DNA of 64,000 nt from positions 105,517,422-105,581,421 of the forward strand of contig CM060175.1 of the NCBI GenBank assembly GCA_030549775.1. The letters run 5' to 3'. The notes under the pieces are model-generated. The model searched no databases and was not told the origin of the DNA. It worked only from the letters and a program-made list of their open reading frames with translations. The stretch is from Tamarix chinensis (taxonomy: Eukaryota; Streptophyta; Magnoliopsida; Caryophyllales; Tamaricaceae). This document shows, in pieces, positions 1 to 12,080 of this stretch (the first letter of the stretch is position 1; the number at the start of each line of letters is the position of its first letter). Made by a program: the position numbers and the translations under genes.

Positions 1-495
1 GGAGAAAGAAGAAAAAAAGAAGGGAAAGGTGGGCAGAGGCGAACGACACAAGAAAGGAGAAGGAAGGGAAGGAGGAAATGGGTTGGGTAGCAGCCCAACT
101 TAGGAAGGAAGTAGCCCGGGTGGCCCGAAGGAGAAGAAAAAGGAAAAGGAGGAAAAGAAGAAAAGGAGAAAGAAATAGGAAAAAGGGAAAAGGAAAATGG
201 AAAATGGGGAGAAATAAAATAAAATATTTTTTTAGGTAATATAATTTAATATTTTTGATAGATAAATTAATTTAATAATTTAATATATTGGTTTAAAAAG
301 GGTAACTTTTGTAAAATATTAGTTAAAAAATTATTTAAGTAAAATGAGTATGATAAAATCACAAAATATTTATATCCAATTTTATATACTAAAAAATCTA
401 CAAAATAATTAAATTACATAAATTTAAAAGTTAATTTATCCTAAATAAAGGCTATTTATTAAATTATCAGTTTTTAAAAATTTTAGAGTATTACA
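1..495 (+). mobile_element. 3' end of a giant solo-LTR-like element, cut by the window edge
   Basis: A purine-rich stretch (about 1-220) passes into an AT-rich stretch that ends in TATTACA at 495. The last 350 bases match the right end of the element closing at 16096, and in inverse orientation match the sequence starting at 4039. The order purine-rich then AT-rich then TATTACA is the 3' end layout of the giant LTR family seen throughout the first 37 kb. The next five bases are GTATC, which should be the target duplication, but the left copy lies outside the window. No coding sequence is visible. Confidence 0.6.
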
Positions 496-3302
496 GTATC
501 GTTCTAGGCTGGAGATTAAGAGGGTTCTCCTAAATATAACTAGCACACAAATAATAAAATAAAAGGCTCTGACTCAAACAAAAATAAATAACAAGAAAAC
601 ACAATTATGGGGTTCAAAATAGAAAATAATAAAAACCAATTAAAATCAAATTAGAAAATAAATATGGATAAATACGAATATATCGAATGTGTTAGGGAAG
701 TCAAAATCTACCACTAAACTATGTCAAAATATAAAAATAATTTATAAGTCATTTATTAATCAAAGTTGTAAGCCAAAAACAAATCCATACACCTTATACA
801 ATTTTCCTAAAATAATAAATACTATAAAACACGAATATAAATCTTATTAAATTCTAGCAGTATAGTCACAATAGGCGACTCCTATATTTAACTAGATTTA
901 AAGCATGAAGTAGAATTGGAATGATGTTAGTTTAAATAACCAAACTAGTACCGCAAGCATGTCTAGTTATATTTTCTTCCTTTAACCCACACGTATCTAA
1001 ACATTTTATTACTTCAGTTAGAATCACAAAAATATTAGGTAAATTGTTATCTAACCTAGCTACAATTTATACATATAAATTCTGGCATATATATATATAA
1101 CCACCTTAAAAGCATATAATCCTACATACCGTCATTATCAGGAAACCAAAATGAGACGTGCACTATATAAATCATAGTTGATAAAATCACACATATAAAC
1201 GATAACAGTTAAAATAGAATCAAAGAACAATATCATGAAAAGAAAAAATTTAATATTATATCTCAAATCATAGTGTACAGTTTCAATCTATTCTCCAACA
1301 TAAATTATTCAACCAAACATAATAAATAAATAAATGACACAAAAAAAATTATAAATAGAGAAAAAAATAACTAAAAATAAATATGGATGAAATTTTTAGT
1401 AATTTAATTGAATGAAAATTTACTTATTCTTCATCTAAAAATTTCTCTTCTTTTAGCTTTGCTCCCTTTTTCTCTATCCTCTACACCTTTATCTCTCTTA
1501 TTCTTTATCACCCGTCGCTTCTCTTTCTCCCCCTCTTTTTGCGCCATCGCCTATCATGTCTCCACTCTTCCCCTCTCCTATTTTCTTTCTTTTTCTTCCA
1601 CGCTTCCTACACTCTCTCCTTTTTTTGTTTCCTCCTATCCTTTTTTCCATTCCCTTTTCTTTTTTCTTCTGTCTCATCTCCCTATCTTCTTTCTCCTTTA
1701 TTTTTGATGCCTCCATTTCTTTATTTTCCCTTTTTTTTCAACTCCCTTGCTCTTTTCCTTTTTATCTTTTTGTTATTTTTTTCTCCAGGCTGGTACTCCC
1801 TTAGCCCTTGTGCCTCTACTTTAGCCAGTCATGTCTCTTCATGCTCTATCTCTCATGCTAGGCCAACTTCTTAAATTAAACCTTTATGTGTCCATTTTCT
1901 TTCTTCTTGATTTGTTATTCCATTCATAGTCAATGAATAGATATAACTTACTAAATAATCTTATAATCAATTAGCACTATTGCACTTAGCATGTGTAACA
2001 AGTCATTTAAACTCCTAGGTCACCCTTAGAGGATGAGTAAGGTCTCATGAGGGTTAGCAGATAATATACGCATTAAATTGCACACAATTCAAATAGAAAA
2101 AATAAAATGAGCATAAGGGAAAAAGTTATACTTAACTAATGAAATTAGGGTTTCTTAGGGGAAATATGCCCTTTTTCATCGAGGAACATATCGGTAATCA
2201 TATGGTTTATTTTATTTGTTTCAAATAATTATGTGTAAGATGGGTTATGTGATGATCTTAAGATATACCACAATGAATAATGCACTAATCAATTAGAGTG
2301 AAATATCACATGAGTTGGGGTTGAGGTGTTGTGTGTCCGTTCCACTAGACGATAATATTAAATCAGATGTGTTTTACCCTTAGAGGTGCTTCAGATCATT
2401 CTATTTACTAAGAATAGTGGGATTCCTAGGCTCAGTGTAAACAAAAATATGAGCTTAAAAGGTGCTTCAGATTGTTCTACTCTAGGTTCATTTGTGATTT
2501 AGATTGAATATGATAGGAGCTTTAGGACATGGGTGTAGAGATCATTGGGTTTGCGAATTTTAAGATGAAGATGAGTTTCCTCACAATCATATTGACTATC
2601 TCCAATGAGATTTGAGCTAGGTATCCTGGCAACATTAAGCTCAAGAGTATCAAACAAATTACATATGAATGCAAAGCGAAAAGATTTTAGATCCATGAGG
2701 ATGGAATCATCATATTTTGAGGAAGATGGTGCATGCTTTACAGTTGTGTTGAGATTAAGAGGAAGATTCATGAAGAGGGTCACAATGTGCCTTATTATGT
2801 CCATCTTGGAGGGAATAAGTTAAATAAGGGCATAAAATAGATCTATTGGTGACCCCGTAAAAAGCGAGAAGGTGAAGACTTTGTGGCAAGATTCTTGACC
2901 TATCAAAAAGTTAAGATAGAGCATAAATTCTAGTCAACTTGTCTTTCTATGTTGATTCTCAGGCTAATCATCTTATTTGTGGGGCTAGTTGACTAGTCCT
3001 CTAGGATGATTTTGTGATATTTTAGGGATTTGACCTCAAATTTTGACTTATTCTTTGACATTTAAATCATGATATTAGCCTTTAATAATTAAATATAAGG
3101 AAATATCAAAAGTGATCAAATAATATATGGTTGTAGCTTGAAAACCCATTTTTGGATGATTTTAGTGTTATCTCTTAATCACCTCATTTGGTGGCTTGCA
3201 TGCCTAGGTTTATATTTTTTTGTCAACACTCGAAACACCCAATTGGATTTATAAATGGAATTGAGTTATGATTTATGATATCACCTAATAATTATTTATA
3301 AT
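496..3302. other. Unassigned AT-rich stretch, possibly an old reversed giant-LTR relative
   Basis: I see no gene here. An A-rich part (500-1400) is followed by a strongly pyrimidine-rich part (about 1430-1870) and then AT-rich DNA. Between 2270 and 2480 a phrase containing GGTGCTTCAGAT occurs twice. The surrounding sequence (AGTGAAATAT, then GTTCCACT followed by a GATAATA-like block) resembles 18930-19150 inside another element. This suggests a decayed member of the same LTR family in reverse orientation, but I could not find its ends. The short open frames in the pyrimidine tract are low-complexity and are not taken as genes. Confidence 0.3.
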
Positions 3303-5704
3303 TGTAACACCCCTAAAATTCACAATTGAAAATTTTTATTTATGTAGAAAACCATACACTAAAATAGGAGGAGTTATCGCCGTGATCGACATAAGATTGA
3401 CCCCTGACCAATATCATACCAACCACAAGGCTATTTAAATGTATTAATATGAGTAATAAATAAAACCACAATAGTTCCAACATTTTATAAATAAAATAGA
3501 ATGTGCAAGTGTCAAATTAAGTTGATATAAAAATGGAAAGCCGGTACAAAAACACCCCCTATGGGGGAAATAAAACGACAAGAAAGTCAGATAAAGATAA
3601 ATTCGGACAACACCCTCTCGGACCCCATGAAAAGTACATTAGGCTATCACTCACTCTCACTTAAAGCATCGTAGGCGTCAAATTCATCACAGTCATCATC
3701 TCCTATCTGTACAAATTTAGGAGGGGCCACTACTCTTGAGAATGAGCAGCACCCATGAAAGGGGTGATAAGTACGCTATGGATTGAGTAAGGTAACTATG
3801 CGGCTAAGACCACACAACATAAATGATAGATAATACATGCAGTGAGTCAGTCCTATTCATAAACATTAGACTTTAAGCCATTAATTTCATTTGCACACAG
3901 CTCTCGATTTAGGTCCATTCGAGTATGAGAAGCCCACTATTATAGCCGGTGGATTAGAAACACCCAGGGCAGGATGCTCCTAGCAACTATTATTTGCTAG
4001 TGAATTGGTCTCCAAGACAAAGTGCTCTTGGCTACTATTACAATACCCCAAAATTTTAAAACCTAGAATTTAATAAATAAACCTTATGTAGAATAAATTA
4101 ACTTTTAAATTTATTTAATTTAATTATTTTGTGAATTTTTGAGTATATAAAAATGGATATGAATATTTAATGAATTAAAATAAAATTTTGTTATTTTATC
4201 ATACTCATTTTATTTAAATAATTTTTCAAACTAATATTTTACTAAAATTAATCTTTTTAAACCAATATATTAGATATAATAAATTAAATTATTAAATTAA
4301 TTTATCTATCAATAATATTAAATTCCATTATTCTAAAAATTATTTTATTTGATTTCTCCCCATTTTCCTTTTTTCCTTTTTCTTTCTCCTTTTTATTCTT
4401 TTTCTTCTTTTCCTTCTTTTTCTTCTTTTTCCTTTTCTTCTTTTTCTCCTTCGGATCGCCAGTCCTGCAAACCCTTCCCCCTCGTGTTGGGCCACTAGCT
4501 AGCTCACTCCTTCCCTTCCTCCTTCCATTTCCCTGTGCCGTCACCAGCCCACCTTCCCCTTTCTTTCTTTTTCTCTTCCTTTCCCCTCCGACTGGGCCAG
4601 CCCATCTTCCTTTTTCAACCTCCTCTCCCTCGCACACAGGCCGGCCCGCTTCCCCCTTCTTTTTCCCTTACCTGACTGGTCTACCTTCTCCCCTTTCTTC
4701 TTCTTCTTCTTCTTCTTCTTCTTCCCCGACCATCGACCTTGCCATATATGCCCCTTATGCAGCTCCTCCCTACCACCTGCCTCCCCTAGTCATCCTACAA
4801 CCCTGCTTTCTCGTCCCCTATCCCTTTTCCTTCCATTTTTGGACCAAACATGACCTGTAACTCCTCCCCTACATGCCTTCCTTTTTCCCTTCCTTTCGTC
4901 TTCTTCCTACCACCGTAGGCCATGCGCTTGCCGTCCCCTGCACCTCCACTAACCCATTCACTCCTGCTGTAATATCCCAAAATTCACTATATTTTTTTAA
5001 AAGAGAAATACTTAAATTAAAACCCGTAAATTCGGGTGATATTACCGCCATACTTAGTACCAAACCGATTCTCTCCGACCATTTCAATACCAAGTGCTAA
5101 GGCTAAGAAAAAATTGACATTAAACTCAAACCAAGAGTTCATAAAAGAACTAGAAAGATCATACATAAAAAATCAGAGTACGCATAAAGCATTGTAATTC
5201 ATATCCAAAAGAGAAATAAGCTTACAACCCATAAAAGGTTCATCTAAAATACTCGATACAAATTAATAAGTTAAAAATAGGGTAAATCCGATACAAAAGA
5301 AATAACAGAAGGAGATAAAATAACAAGAAGAGTGAATCCGACCACACTACTCTTGAACTTGGAGCCAAATATATACTCAACACTCAGCCCCACCTAATGT
5401 CTCACCCACCTTCACAAAGTCAAAAGGATCTACTACTCGTGAGAATGAGCAACACCCATAAAAAGGGTGATCAGTATGCTATGTACTAAGTAAGGTAACC
5501 GATGCACTAAGGTCAATACATAAAATCACATAAATAATGCAGAAGAAATAAAAGAGCATATAGTCCATCATGATAACATACTATCATATAATCATTCAAG
5601 TATATACATAAAGGCCCATTTATAATCCGTATTAATTACTTAATTAATCTCTTATAGGAAATTGATTCACACCATGCTTTTTATCAAAACCATGCGAATA
5701 CGGG

Positions 5705-6100
5705 AACCCCACTATTACAGCCGGTGGACCAGATACATACAAGGCACATTGCTCCTGACCACTATTATTGCCCATGGACCTGAAACATACAGGGCATAAA
5801 GCTCCTAACCACTATTATTGCTGGTGTATCAGAAACACACAGGGCATAAAGCTCCTAACCACTATTATTGTCGGTGGACCGGTCTGGCCCCGACTCTCAT
5901 GGTGTTTCACTATAAGTACTTAGTGTCTTTCCCATGTATTAGCACAAATATGTTCAGTTTTGTTGAGCACGAAATCCCCCACCATTATAGCTAGTAGACC
6001 GGAAATGCACAGGTACAAAGCCTGATCACTATTATTCGCTGGTGGACTAGTCACATATAGGACATCATGCCCTAACCGCTATTATTCGCCGGTGGATCGG
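5705..6100 (+). repeat. CCGGTGG-centred repeat modules in LTR
   Basis: At least six copies of a module built on CCACTATTATNGCCGGTGGAYCGG alternate with ACATACAGGGCATAAAGCTCC-like text. Spacing varies, roughly 50-110 bp. The same module recurs at 3935-4035, 12825-13160 and, inverted, at 30187-30508. Confidence 0.7.
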
Positions 6101-6719
6101 TCTAGGCCCGGCTCAACAATCTTCCACTTTAAATAATTAATGTATTACGGTGTATTATTCAAAAAACTTTACCCTAGACATGCATGACTCACTCCCTCTA
6201 CACTTATCTTCCAAAAGACCCGTACCATATCACCCTGCACCTCCTAACTTGCCCAAACAACCTTTCCTCTGTACTCTAACTCACACTAGAAGTCCATTCC
6301 CAATGTATGTGGGTCAAGGCCTACTACTACACACTTCCAAGTCCACTTATTTCCTTACTCTAGGGTTTTTCCCCAGAAACCCTAATTTAGGCCTAAGTGG
6401 CCCATCCTACTCTACCTCACACAACCCAAATCATTTTTAACAATCCATACATCACAACTCATAGATTTCACCCTCATCATTACACTTTAATCACCAAGTA
6501 CACATGCTACCACAAAAACCCTAAGTACCCACACCAAACCCTAACTTAGTCTCCTACATACCCTTATATTGCTCCACATACTATTTTTCATCCAAAGTAT
6601 TCAAACACCCAAACAACACTTACATTACCTTCCTTACACCCCAAATCAACTTTCCATACGTAAAGTTTCACTCCCATGCAGACTTTACACATCCAATGCA
6701 ACCTTTCGAACTTTTCATG

Positions 6720-7095
6720 CAAAACTCTATAACTCCCACGTGAAACCCTAGATTCAACCATGCAAACCCTAGATCTATCCATGCAAAACCCTAGATTCAT
6801 CCACACCAAACCCTAGAGGCTAGATTCAATCCATACAAAACCCTAGATTAGATTCTTCCATGCAACAACATAGAATCTGCCATGCAAAACCCTAAGTCCT
6901 TCCATACCAAACCCTAATTTAGATTCTCCCATACAACACCATAAAATCTACCATGCAAAATCCTAAGTCCATCCATACAAAACCCTAGTTTAGATTCTCC
7001 TATGTAGCACCACAAATTGAATTCTCCTATACAGAACTATAGATTCTTCCATACAAAACCCTAGATTCTCTCATGCAAAACCATAGACTCTCCCA
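6720..7095 (+). repeat. Telobox-like AAACCCTAG repeats in LTR
   Basis: About a dozen short units, roughly 25-40 bp, contain CATGCAAAACCCTAGATTC or close variants. AAACCCTA is the plant telobox core. The matching block in the element at 12081-15435 lies at about 13255-13620. Confidence 0.6.
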
Positions 7096-7619
7096 TTCCT
7101 TCATTTTACTTTTACCCCTTATTCTTCCTCCACTGATGGATCATTAACATTTTTAGGTCAACTCACATCCCTTGGTCAACTCATTTCTTTTTGGTTAACT
7201 TACTCCCCTTTGGTCAACTTATTTCCCATTTTCCATTTTCAACCTTTTCCCCATACAATACCACTTTTATACATCCTCACATGCATGTCTAAAGGGTCAC
7301 AACACATAACAGCACATACCACAATATTTCATCACATACACATAATACACATGCCATATAATAATACAGAAACATACTTCAACTCCACGTCATACCACAC
7401 ATGAAATAATTACAATGATAAACATAGGATGCATAAAATACAAAGCATATGATGCACATCAACACACATAAGGCCTTAGTAACACCCTTACCTAAAATGG
7501 CACCGGTCTCGAAGCACGCTCCTACGCTTCCTTAGGGCTTTGATTGGTCTCACCTATATGAGAGAAAAATTAAAAATTAGACTCCCTCTTACTAAAAATA
7601 CTATTATTTCTAATTGATT

Positions 7620-8287
7620 TAAAATTAAGTCTTTGATAAAATAATAATAATAATAATCATTAACTAATTACTAAATTCGGCTAAGAATATAAGAAATAAT
7701 AGTAATATTGTAAAAGTTGATAATATAAGGTTTGAAAACTTTATCCTAATAATAATAATAATATTGATATTAAAATAATAATAATTATGATAATGATAAT
7801 AGTAATAATAATAATAATAACGATAATAATAATACTAAAATAATAATAATAATAATAATAATAATATGATTTGAAATAAAAGGTGGAATAAGGCTTTGAC
7901 CCTTCACCCAAAATAATACTAATAATAACATTAGTAAAATTAATAATAAAATTTAGTAGTAATAATAATAATAAAATAGTAATAATATAATAATGAAAAA
8001 AACCATAATAATATTGCAAAAATAATAATAATCATAATTGTAATAATTGTAATGATAATAATCAAAGATAAAATGAAGTAGGGTTTCGACCCTGTATTGA
8101 ATAATAATGAACTAAATAACTAATAATAATATAATAATAACACTAATAATAATTATAAATGCTAATGATAAAAATATTAATAATATTAATAATAATAAGA
8201 CTTGATATTTATAATACTACTACTAAAATTCAAAATAGGCACAATAGGGTTTCAACCCTATATAGAATAATAATACTAACATTGAAG

Positions 8288-8329
<42 letters not shown>

Positions 8330-8500
8330 TATTATTAATAATAATAATAGCAAAAATAAGAATAATAATATTATATTCAAAATAAAAATATAATAGGGCT
8401 TCGGCCCTCCATAGAAATAATAATAAAAACATTAATAATAATAATAACAATAATAATAGTAATATTATTAATAATAATAATCGTATATATATTCGAATAA
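7620..8500. repeat. AAT/ATA microsatellite-rich block in LTR
   Basis: Long imperfect AAT runs, purest at about 8290-8330, are broken by three or more copies of a short unit containing AATAGGGYTTCRACCCT (near 7890, 8080, 8245 and 8395). Poly-leucine and poly-isoleucine frames here are artefacts of the triplet repeat. Confidence 0.8.
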
Positions 8501-11500
8501 ATGAAATAAAATAATTTAAAGCTTATATAAATAGTGAAAAAAGGGTTGAGAGGGTTTAGGGTTCAACCTTAGACTGGTGGTGACAGGTGGCATCGGTAGT
8601 GGTGCACGATGGCAGCGGCGGTGGTCGGAAAGAGAGAAGAAAAGGGGAAAATTTGAGGGCTGGGAAAAAGATAGGGAGAAGGAGGGTGGGAATAAGGGTG
8701 ATTATGGTTGTCTAAAAGGAGAGGAACAGAATAAGGGCGGCGGCACACGAAGGCGGTGGGGGTGGCGCTGAATGGGGAAGAAGAAGAGAAAGAGAGGAGG
8801 AGAGGGAAGAAGGGGAAAAGAAAGGTAGGGGAGATATAGGAGGGTCTGCAGGGGCTTTTGGAAGGTGAATGAGGTAGTGACAGCGGTGGAAGTGGTGGTG
8901 GACGGTGGCGCGAAGGGTGGCAGAGATGGAAGAAAGGGTTGACCGGGGAGGAAACTTTGCACAACCGGGGCTGCTTGTGCAGGGAAAATCGAGGGATATG
9001 GGTGGTTCAATTAGTTAGAGGGTGATGCAAGAATTAGTTGGGTGGGCAGAGAGGGCGGCGGCGTTGGCCGATGGCGGCGAAAACGGCGTATGAAGTGGTG
9101 GCGGTGACAAGGTGGGCAAAAAGCTAGGTTTCGGGGGAAGGCTCGATTCCAGACTGGGTAGGGGGTATTTATAGAAATGAAAGGGTGGCTTAGGTCAAAA
9201 GGAAGAACGGGAGGATCAGGCAGGTCGGATAGGCTCACCGGCGACGACGATTGCCGACAAAATTCAAGAAAAACGTGGCAGGTCGTTGCTGGTTGGGAGA
9301 AGGGAGAACGTGCGAGGAGAGGGGAGAGTTAGTTGGGCGAAATGGTCGACGAGTCAGCAAGGAAGAGGGAGAAGCGAAACGGTTGGTCAACAACATGATC
9401 AGCGGCGAAAAACTAGGGAGCTGGGGCAGTAGTGTAGGTCGACGGTGGGAGAGGAGGAAGGAAGAAGAACAAGGTTGGGCTGGGTCGACCGGCTGGGGAA
9501 GAGAAAAGAAAAAGAAGAGACAGCCGACCGAGTGGTGATGGGGATGTTTTAAAATAAAACATGGCATTTTGTCTTGGGCCACACCAAAGAAAGAAACGGG
9601 TCACGATAGGAGGAGAAATGGAGGGAAAGGAATCAGGTCGCGAAGAAGGCAAAAAGGAACAAGGGGATTAGGACGCAGACATACCCAATTGGGAAGGAGA
9701 AAGAAAAAGAAAAGAAGAAGAAGAAAGAAAAAAGGAAGAAAGAAAAAGGGAAAAAGAAAAATAATGGGTTAGGTTAATTAAATTAATTAGGATATTTGGG
9801 ATATTTAAATAAAATAATATTTATTTTTCCTTTGTAGGCAAATTTAGGATTTTTGAAAGATTTTTCATAAATTCCATTTTAATGGGCAAATCACTCTAAT
9901 TTTCTCCAATTAAATTATTTATAACTTTCCTATTAATTTGGCCCCATTTTCTCCTTCTTATTTTAAATAAAATAATTTATTTAATTAATTTCTAAAATAA
10001 AATCCTTAATTAGCTAAAATACCCAATTCCTAATTAAAATATTTATAAATTTCTTTCTTGATTTACCCTAATTAATTTCCTTTTATTTGAATAAAAATAA
10101 CTTAATTAATTAACTTTCTTAATAAAACCTTATTTAACTATAATTCTTAAAATTAGAATTTTTGGGGCATTTCACCTACATCCTCTCCATCTCATTTCTT
10201 CCTTCTTTTCTGCATCATTTCCTCCCTACTCGAGCCACACTTCCCCCTCCAGAACTCCCATTTTCTCTCTTCTTCTCCTTATTTCCTCCTTCCCTATTTT
10301 CCCTTTACTGTAGCCAACCACTGCTGCCACCGCCCAAACAACTACCTGCACCACTTCCTTATCACCTGTGCTACCTCTCTGCACCACTAAGTCATCCCCA
10401 TGAGCCCCCTACAACCACCCTTCTTCCTCTTCTTTTTCTTTCCCCATTCTCGGCCTCCACCCTGCACCACCATCGTCTGCCGTCATTCTGCCTCTTTTGT
10501 TGCCACCAAGGCCACCAATCCATTCCTTGTAACCTCCCCTACCATTCCCTTGCCTCCCTTAGCTAAAACCTAGCCCTACTGCCCCTCTTTTTACTTCTTA
10601 TCCTCCGCTACCCTTGCAACCAACTTCACAGCTCTGTAGCCGCCGATCATCCACCCCCAACCACCACCCTCACCCCCACTCCATCCCTGCACCCAGCCTC
10701 TGCCCGAACTCCCTTTCACCTACTCTCCACCTCACACCCAAAACCCCAATTCGAAGTAACTCCCTCCATTTTCCCAACTCCCTCTTTGACCCCCTTTCTC
10801 ACTTACCTTGTGCATGCAGCTCACGCTACATAAGCAGCATGAGTCTTGCCTCCATTTCTAGCCTAAATTTAGTTAATTTCAAGGTATAAATATAGTTGGT
10901 ATTAAGATATATTAATTAAGCTTTTGATATAAAAATTATTCCTTTTATTTTCTACTTCTATTATGCTAATTTTTTATATTTTTTAGGGATTGATTTTTAC
11001 TCATCAAAGCTTGAATCTTTAACCAGGGTACCGGTAAGGTTTGATTTTTATGGAAAATAAGGTAACCGTTAAACCTTACTTAAACATATGGATATACGTA
11101 TCCTAGCACATTAGGGTTTTAATATGTTTATATGCATGATATATGTTGTTGAGTATAAGGTATTTAGTGGCATGTGTTGATTCAAAAAAAAGGAAAGCAT
11201 GCTAATTGATGTGTCATGTGTAGAAATCATGCTTAAGGAAGGATCCTTGTTGTTAATAAAAATTTTAAGTGCTTATGTATGATATATTATGCTAATTTGG
11301 TCATTTGTTGCATAAATATTGTTATTATGAGCCCTAGGGACATTTTAGTAATATTTTTTGTGTAAAAGTATGGCCTTAATAAGTGTAGGTGCTAATGAGT
11401 ATTATAATAAATAATAATAGTTGGTGGAGTTGGATGATGGGTATGGAGCATGAATGTTAATATTTTATGAAGTGAGGGTATTTTGGTAAAAGTGGTATAA

Positions 11501-12080
11501 TAAAGGCAAAATGGTAAATTATAAGAGTAAAGGGAGTAAAATGGTAAATGGACAAAAAAGGAGGGAATTTTAGTAATTGTACATGGAAAGGGGATAACTT
11601 GGTAATTTTTGGACATAAGAAAGTATTTCTAGGTAGAGAGGGACTGGGCTACTGAGTGCGGAGGAGAGGAAAGGAGGGGGAGAAAAAAGAAAGGGAGGGT
11701 ATGGGAAGGTAGGGGAAGGATTTCGGGAAGAGGGGGAGGTAGTGGGGTGGTGGTTGTGGCGGAGGAGGCGGTGTAGGGAGGTGCAAAGGGTAAGGAGGGG
11801 TCTCGTTTGGTAGAGGGTGGAGGGAGGTTTGGACGGCGACAGTTGGGGCTGCATCTGAAGGGGTGGAGGAGGAGGATTTTGAGGGATGCTGGGCATAGGG
11901 GAAAAAAGAGAGAAAGGAGGGCGACTAGAGGCTTTTATAGGTGATGAATGGAGAAGAGGATAAAGCAGATGAGGATAAAGGGAGTAGGAGGGCAAGATGT
12001 TGCTGGTCGACGGATGCAGCTAGCGCAAGGCTGTAGGGTACAAGCAGCAGGGGGAAAAAAGGGGAGGAAGAGGGAGTATG

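Larger units (their letters stand above)
4968..10174 (+). mobile_element. Giant solo-LTR-like element, 5.2 kb
   Basis: Starts TGTAATATCCCAAAATTCAC and ends TTTTTGGGGCATTTCA. Flanks are CCTGC (4963-4967) and CCTAC (10175-10179), a target duplication with one mismatch. Blocks in order are: a conserved 5' block with GTATGCTATG around 5475; repeated CCACTATTAT...CCGGTGGA modules (about 5705-6100); telobox-like ACCCTAGATTC repeats (about 6720-7095); a run near 7480-7550; AAT-rich microsatellite (7620-8500); a purine-rich arm (8560-9770); and an AT-rich 3' end. There is no gag, pol, primer-binding site or second LTR, so it is read as a solo LTR. It lies inside the inverted copy beginning at 4039. 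Confidence 0.75.
4039..11635 (-). mobile_element. Inverted, probably truncated giant LTR copy inside the 3303-16096 element
   Basis: From 4039 the sequence reads TACAATACCCCAAAATTTT and is the reverse complement of the end at 16096 over at least 60 bases with few mismatches. It is therefore the 3' end of a reversed copy whose first bases have mutated from TGTAATA. A pyrimidine-rich arm follows (4370-4967, resuming at 10175-10900), then an AT-rich middle (10900-11620) resembling 34900-35500. The expected right end GGTGTTACA is not found, and the sequence changes to purine-rich DNA of the host element near 11.63 kb. The right boundary is therefore approximate and the copy looks truncated. Confidence 0.45.

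Noticed and set aside
1408..1874. Overlapping open frames in a pyrimidine-rich tract
   Set aside because: They are rich in Phe, Ser, Leu and Pro in every frame, as any C/T-rich tract gives. No domain, splice pattern or codon signal. The same holds for frames at 4302-4637, 8569-9772, 10162-10889, 11570-11995, 14387-14869, 15390-15740 and 26674-27464.
7741..8450. Long Ile/Leu/Tyr-rich frames
   Set aside because: Products of the AAT microsatellite.
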